From Cheiracanthium punctorium (Eukaryota; Arthropoda; Arachnida; Araneae; Cheiracanthiidae): a stretch of 64,000 nt of DNA. Below the pieces are notes generated by a model that was not told the DNA's origin, did no database searches, and saw only the letters and a list, made by a program, of their open reading frames with translations. The stretch spans positions 62,001 through 126,000 of the forward strand of contig JAWZYV010012529.1 in the NCBI GenBank assembly GCA_038373885.1, written 5' to 3'. Shown piece by piece: positions 58,040 to 64,000 of the stretch (position 1 is the first letter of the stretch; each line of letters opens with the position of its first letter). The translations under genes were made by a program, and so were the position numbers.

Positions 58040-59681
58040 CACGCTAAAAAAGTGTTTTGTTGAATTTAACGAAACTTCTTTGGTTAAACGGCTTAGTAGT
58101 TTCATTTTGTTGATTCAACAAAAGTTTGTTTGATTCAACCAAATTTGTTTAGCAAAATGTCTTTTTGCCAACGAAACTTTTTTGGTCAAACTCAGAACCA
58201 ATAGCATTTGAAATCTTTGAACAGTCACTGCATGCATGAGTTAAGGACATGAGCAGGAGCGAAGTATACGGTATAAGACAGAAGAGGAGAAGAAAACTTC
58301 CATATCCATTAGACAAAAACGGAGCATACGTTTATGTCCAGAGGTCGAAAAAAGTTGTAAAATCTTAGGAGCCAGCAAAAATTTTTTTGGAGCAACATTT
58401 ATGTCGATGGGGGGCGGGTTAATGGGGAAAAAAAAACTAATCGCCAAGGGATAATTTTTAGTTGACCGGGTTTTTATGAATCCTGTTAATGTCTACCAAT
58501 TCATTTAAGTGTGGGAAATACCGATATCAGATACAAAACTATACAAAGTTTTTTTTTTTTTTTTGAGTTAATTGAAAGTTTCAAAGGTAAGTCTAATTAC
58601 TTTATGTATTCATTAAAATTTAAGTTTTTATTTTAGTGTTTTTATAAAGATTAGTTTAAAGCAACTCATATTTTGACCGTCCGGCAAATTCGTTAAAACA
58701 ACTGGAACGCCGTATGTGCCTTGATAAAATAGCTCTGTCTTTTTATTGAAACCTCTATAATGACTGTTTAGGATTTGGAATGCGAAAAGGAAAAATAGTA
58801 GGTCAAATTGTAAATTAATTAGCCTTCTGCGCTGGGATTGTATAAACAAACACTCTTTTCGAGATAGAAGGGTAGAAGATGAAAGGGTGGGAGAAGAAAA
58901 GACCTGAATTTGGTTTTCACTATCGATTGCGATATTGATTGCTCTTATCGCTCTTGCATCGCTCTTATTTGTTAGCATTAAATCTAAATACGGCCCGCAT
59001 AAGTAATGAGTAAAATTTGAAGTTTCTCCGCACATGCAATGAAAACGAGACTATTCTATTAAAAAATAACACTAAGAAGTAAGCTTTCTTTAACACTTAA
59101 AAAAAAAAATTAAACTGCAATCTTTGGTCTTATTTAGTATTAAAGATGCATATTTATTTTACCGTGAACCGAAGAGTGATTCTGACTATCTAACTGGCTT
59201 ATAAACAACAACAAAACAGAAAGTGACTTGAATTTCTTCATATTAAAATTGTAGATATATAAAAGCACTAAAATAAAAATGTAAATGTGGATGAATAAAT
59301 AAATTAATTAGCTTTACCTCTGAAACTTTCAACCAACTATTTGGTAGGTTATAATAACATAGCAAATTCATCAAAATAATTTTGTTATACCAGCCATGAA
59401 CACACAAATTAACAAGGAAATTTTCTTGATTCAAACAAATAATTTGGTTGATTTTAACCAAATAAACCATTTAAACAGTTTGGTTGAATTAACAAAACAT
59501 TTGTTTATTTTAACCAGATTGTTTGGATAAATTGGCAAAATGTTTTGTTGAAATAACCAAATAATTCTAACAAAATTGTTTTTTAATTTAACAAAAATTT
59601 CGTTGGCTCTGTTTCACTCGGAAAATTTTGTTGATTTAACAAAATTTTTGTTGATTCAACAAAACAGTTTTTTTTTCAGTG
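58040..59681. repeat. Inverted pair of TTGTTGAATCAACAA-rich clusters
   Basis: The left cluster (58040-58187) and the right cluster (about 59400-59681) are related in inverse orientation. The right end in reverse complement reads CACTGAAAAAAAAACTGTTT then TGTTGAATCAACAAAA; the left begins CACGCTAAAAAAGTGTTTTG then TTGAATTTAACGAAAC, and both include GCCAACGAAA. Each cluster is made of short degenerate self-complementary motifs (GTTGATTCAAC). The 1.2 kb between holds ordinary AT-rich DNA. It may be one element or two facing insertions. Confidence 0.6.
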
Positions 59682-61094
59682 CAGAAAAATTTTATTTAAA
59701 ACTTCAATTAGATATAGCATACATCGCACCTTGTTCAGTGCACTATAACTAATTACAGAAATAACTGCAAGAATTTATGTCATTGCTGCACCATCTGTTA
59801 TCAATTGAATAAATACGGCAGCTATTTTATATTTTTATTTGTTTATATGTTGCTGTCCCGGTAGCTTCAAAATAATATACAACTTATTACAATGCTTTAC
59901 AATACCTTACATATTCAAAATGCAGCTATTTATTATTTATTTACTTATTTTTCAGACTTTCCATTTTGCTGTGCAGAGTTTTAGCAGAGTGTTCCAGCTA
60001 AGCGTTTATGTAAGAAAATAATAATATTTTTCGTGTAGCACTAAAATTGAATTAAACGAGTACAATAAGCCTACCCAAAATTCAATCAAGAACCTCTTTC
60101 TTCCATTACACTCCTCGATCTAAATTCATTAATGCTCGGCGTAAATTCATGAAGCCTGAAGTAAACGGTTGCAGAAAATTAAATAAATCGAATTTTCACA
60201 CGCTTCTCTTTCTGCTACCTACACCGCGGTTCATTTCGTGAGCCACCCTCCCCCAAGTATCATAAAATACTTGTATTAGATTAGCCATAGTATCACAGAC
60301 AATACCTCTATTGAAACTACTTATTAACACCATCTGTCCATAACACTACGTACATATGTAGGGTGGTCCTCAATCTAAGAGGAAACCGGTTGCATCGTTG
60401 AAATATTCCGCACCTTACGAGAAGGGAGGTTTCTGACTAATTTTCTCCAATTACAAAACGCAAAAGCGGGTTCCTTTAAGTATAGGGTCACAGATCTGCC
60501 TCCAATTACTTCACGATTGGAAAGCAGCAGCCGCGATGCTGTTAAATACTGTGGATATTTTTCACCGTGGGCTTAATTGTCTGCCCCTTATTAATTTCTG
60601 GGGCTAAAAAGGTTTTGACTTCCAGACTTCATCGAGCTGCTGTCATACTTGAGGCGGTGGCCTAACAATGGAATTAAGCGTCTCTTGCCACCACAAGTTC
60701 TGCTCAAGAGAGCGCATGATTGGAGGCGTGAGGTAATTGGGGTCGTAAATCTTTTTCTCAAGCAATTTATGAAAACCGTTTTACCTGTTCTTTTGGCTGG
60801 AGATAAATTATGTGTAATGAATTTGATGGAATATTAGCCTTATCACGCGCTGAAACGAAGGGATTGGAGAATTTTATGCCTATTCCATCATGCCAAATAG
60901 CAAGAGGGCAGTTCTCTGGAGCTTGCATTGCAGTTGTACATTCTAAGCACATCCTGAGAGTCATGGATCATATCTTTGGTATTTGAAAAGAGATATATGT
61001 TACATACCGTGGGGTTCATCTTTTAAATATGCTAGGGGTATTTAACATTTTCCGTCCCAACTAAAACGTTGTGCTGATAAGTAAAACTATTTAA
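59682..61094. other. Intergenic DNA, no gene seen
   Basis: AT-rich at first, then less AT-rich at about 60360-60960. The open frames 60649-60837 (plus) and 60767-60964 (minus) overlap and have no recognisable motif. Confidence 0.5.
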
Positions 61095-61102
61095 AAGAAA
61101 GC

Positions 61103-61277
61103 CAGTGGCGGATTAATGCATGTTTGTCGGGGGGGGGGCGGTTTGCCTGTCGGTGGGGGCGGTTAGTTAGAATATTGACATATACGTCCATTTTACGGAA
61201 GTAAAATAGGATCTTTTACATTAATTTCTTTTGTATCGGGGGTCGCCCCCTCCGCCCCCCCCATTAATCCGCTCTTG
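61103..61277. mobile_element. 175-bp hAT-type G-run MITE with perfect 8-bp target duplication
   Basis: Ends CAGTGGCGGATTAATG and (reverse complement) CAAGAGCGGATTAATG are flanked by an identical AAGAAAGC at 61095-61102 and 61278-61285. A G-run follows the left end and CCCCCTCCGCCCCCCCC the right. Same architecture as the elements at 27197 and 51601. Confidence 0.88.
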
Positions 61278-61285
61278 AAGAAAGC

Positions 61286-63237
61286 ATAAAATGAACAACA
61301 AAGTTAAGTGTCTTTAAACATATATTAAGAACTTTTGCTGTTGTTACTTTGTTTTACGAACGTCCTTGAAAATAATGTCTTTGGTTAATAAATAAACCAA
61401 AGGAAATGTATCAAAAGACAAGCAAATGAAGCATAAAATGCAACATAACTAATACTGGAAAACAAGTAGCTGTTAGGAACTGTATGATTCAATGACAATG
61501 TAGATTATTTCTATGTAACGATCGAAAAAGATATATCATCTTTTAGCTGTCGCAGCACCTACATGGTATCATGGCACTGTTTAATTTATGTAGAAAGCAC
61601 ATTTTTTTTAAAACTTTTAAAACTTTTCTTTCTTATCTTGAAGCAAACAGAATGGTAATTTCAAAAACAACTTTACAATATTAGCGTTTCTTGATTCTCA
61701 ATCCTCTTTCTCATGCAGCCTGGAGCAAAAAAAGTTTTTCCCATATTTCGCTCTACACTTCAACATGTGTCACCATTTTCTGATTCCTTATGCGAAATAA
61801 GTCCATTCTAGGGTTTATCAAGATAAATATTTGAAATCCTCTTATCATTTAGGCGTATACGAGATAAGTTTTTATATACTTCCAATTTAGTGGAGCTTAT
61901 TAGTAAAAAAAAAAAATCCCTGAAAATTCTATCAACTGGACATTAACATTTGGAAAATTAAGTTAAAATGACTATGGATAATCATTAAGCTACTCGCGGT
62001 TGATGAAAGCAAAAAATTGAGAAACATGTCCAATAATAATTGGTGGTAGGAAGTTCACCGGTAAAGCAGTCCCGTCCCTTTCACATTAAATGCTTTGAAG
62101 ATGCAGAATTAATTTCAGTAAACAAGAAAATAAAGCATGATAAAGTTCCACAAAAACAAAAGAAACAGGAAGGAAGAAACAGCGCTGGCAAAATGTATCA
62201 TCTTCATTCTCCATACTTCCATTTCAGATACCAACTTCAGATACAAGTATCAGGCAAAGGATTGCAAGAAATGTCAGATTTCTCGTGTTTATTAAAAAAT
62301 GCAAAATAAATGAGATCCTGTAATTTTTAATGATTTAAATATTCGAAAGTAAAAACGAAATTAAAAAAAAAATTAATTAGGTAAGGCGACACATATAGTT
62401 ATATTTGTATAAGAATGCTGTAAAATGTTGTAAAAATTTATGTTCCTTGTTTTTTTTTTTTTTTTTTTTTAAATACTTTTACATACATAACAAGAAATCC
62501 AGTTCAGTTTTTCTTCAAACAGCTTGCTACATCATTTTAAGCGTCTGTTATTGTTTCTACTTCAGAATCAAAATTATTTTCAATGCACTGAAAGAATCCA
62601 AAATACTTTTCCAACTTAAACATTATTTTTTTACTGACAAGACTGCAATATTGAAAAAAATAATAAATCAAATTTGAGTATTTTGGTTTTATTTCCAACT
62701 GACCAGATAAATTAGATCAGGGCTTTCCACTTGTCAATATTTACTTGCCTCCCCGCTTCTAGGCCGGCCAACCTTAGTGTGAGAATTCGTAATGCATTAC
62801 AATTTTAAATTGAGCATGAAAATGGTTTATGCAAATAAAAGACGGTCCGAGATGGGCCGAGGTGTTGTGTGATTAGAGAGCTAATTTTCGGGGCGGCGCC
62901 AAGATCGACGAAATCACCCACTTTCGCATGCTGGAACAATAAGAATCTAATCTTGTTTTTCAAGAAGATCCTGCTCCACTGTATAAACTGCACATCAAAT
63001 AAAAGGGCCTTCTTACCGCCTTGATGGTGAGTTTATTTTTTATCCGCTCATTTACATTCAATTACGATTCTGATTTACAAGCTTCGTGATATAAGTGTTC
63101 AGTTTTTCGCTGGAGGAAAACAATGGGCTAGGAGAGGGAAAAATCCCCCACAGATGGGACTCCCGCGTTTTGCATTCAAGTGTGACACTTTTATTTCCGA
63201 AGACCAGATTGATCGCTGAAGTGCTTATCGCATAGTA
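61286..63237. other. AT-rich intergenic DNA, no gene seen
   Basis: No supported gene. A T-run lies at about 62451-62470. The open frames 62040-62309 and 62405-62677 lack any motif. Confidence 0.5.
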
Positions 63238-63241
63238 TTAA

Positions 63242-63686
63242 CCCTTTGAGGCGCAACCCTTTCCCAATGCTGAAAAAAGGGCAGCCGTTGCCATCGCTCG
63301 ACTTAACTACCAGCAAGATGGCGGACGATCGAAACGTTCATCGCTTGCCACAGATCTAGAGGCCGGCACAGCCAGCTGTCGTCAAAATCGTCCGCCATCT
63401 TGCTGGTAGCTAAGTCGAGCGATGGCAACGGCTGCCCTTATTTCAGCATTGGGCAATCTATCCAGCTGTTCTCGCATTCTTCCATTTTTCAGCAGATGTC
63501 AGTGCTGTTAAAAAGAATCGTGACAAATTTTTTACGGGAAAGGACGTGCTAAAAAGGAAAGGATTCTCGTGGAGCTAGGTCACCCGCAACTATTTTTATA
63601 GAAATCAAATCTATTCTTCGTGACTGGCAACAGTCAAAACGTCAGAGTTTGGTGTTCCCAGAGCGGGAACACTGCGCGTTAAAGGG
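63242..63686 (+). mobile_element. TTAA-target snapback MITE, copy D
   Basis: Flanked by TTAA at 63238-63241 and 63687-63690. The left end is CCCTTTGAGGCGCAACCCTT and the right end in reverse complement CCCTTTAACGCGCAGTGTTC. The hairpin stem CGACTTAACTACCAGCAAGA pairs with its complement near 63402-63421; the right arm lacks the GAACGTTTCGATC portion kept by copies A to C. The subterminal GTTCCCAGAGCGGGAAC is intact. Confidence 0.9.
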
Positions 63687-63690
63687 TTAA

Positions 63691-64000
63691 CCCTTAAATA
63701 CATGGGTTTTAAAGACATTCGCACGATAATTACGAGTGTAAGCTAAATTTCCAGTTTAAATTAACAGTTTTGTGAATAATTAATTAATTATTTCAAAAAC
63801 ACGTAGTGTAAGAAAAGTATGAAGCTTTTATTATTCACAATATGAATCATTATCATTAAAAGCTATATTTTATGTGTGAAACTGACGTAAGAATTTTGGC
63901 TTTTAGTCTAATTCGGCACCGAAAAATACGATGCCAAAATGCATCATTTTGCATTTAAGTTTCAAACTGGGAGAAGTAGGCTTATTCAGATAAGTTGAGG
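63691..64000. other. AT-rich intergenic DNA, no gene seen
   Basis: Nothing recognised beyond short AT repeats such as TTAATTAATTA at about 63779-63789. Confidence 0.5.

Overview
This window looks like repeat-rich, strongly AT-rich intergenic DNA from an arthropod nuclear genome. An arachnid such as a spider is my best guess. That guess rests on the mix of Tc1, Tigger, mariner, hAT, TTAA-target and Helitron-type repeats, the many foldback MITEs, and repeat types I associate with arachnid genomes; no host gene is available to confirm it. I found no host protein-coding gene, rRNA, tRNA, CRISPR array or bacterial-style operon that I can support. Almost every longer open frame is low-complexity, antisense to a transposon, or an artefact of an inverted or tandem repeat.

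Three transposase genes are recognisable, all broken. (1) A Helitron Rep-domain remnant on the minus strand (about 3165 to 795) keeps the tyrosine pair but has lost the HUH histidines and the whole helicase; a 109-bp palindromic element sits inside it. (2) A Tc1-like DD34E transposase (38052-39057, plus) is interrupted only by one extra base in an A9 run. (3) A Tigger/pogo-like element (49201-51352) has a TA target duplication, matching terminal repeats and a minus-strand transposase (50953 to 49446) with several stops, one frameshift and a lost catalytic Asp.

The rest is dominated by non-autonomous elements. Five TTAA-flanked, piggyBac-type elements occur: one near-perfect palindrome (19306-19543) and four members of a second family (28234, 37059, 47414, 63242) with a long internal snapback hairpin. 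A set of short elements with hAT-like ends carries 8-bp target duplications (23595, 27197, 32425, 35970, 39808, 48335, 51601, 61103). Several of these place a G-run just inside a terminal repeat that starts like CAGTGGCG, and three share a repeated GTCTCG motif. Mariner-type TA-flanked foldbacks lie at 8402, 15857, 18740 and 26096. A large foldback of unknown class (14914-15557) and an unassigned family (39290-41347, second copy 21232-22485) are also present.

A distinct 2-kb block (29894-31851) is built from (TACG)n, three 173-bp tandem units plus diverged ones, a perfect 30-bp palindrome and three ~86-bp units rich in TCGCCAAATTTGGCGA.

Nothing here amounts to a new multi-gene system. The most rewarding signals are the snapback TTAA family, the G-run and GTCTCG hAT-type families with intact target duplications, the nested insertions with an internal empty-site control, and the nearly intact Tc1.
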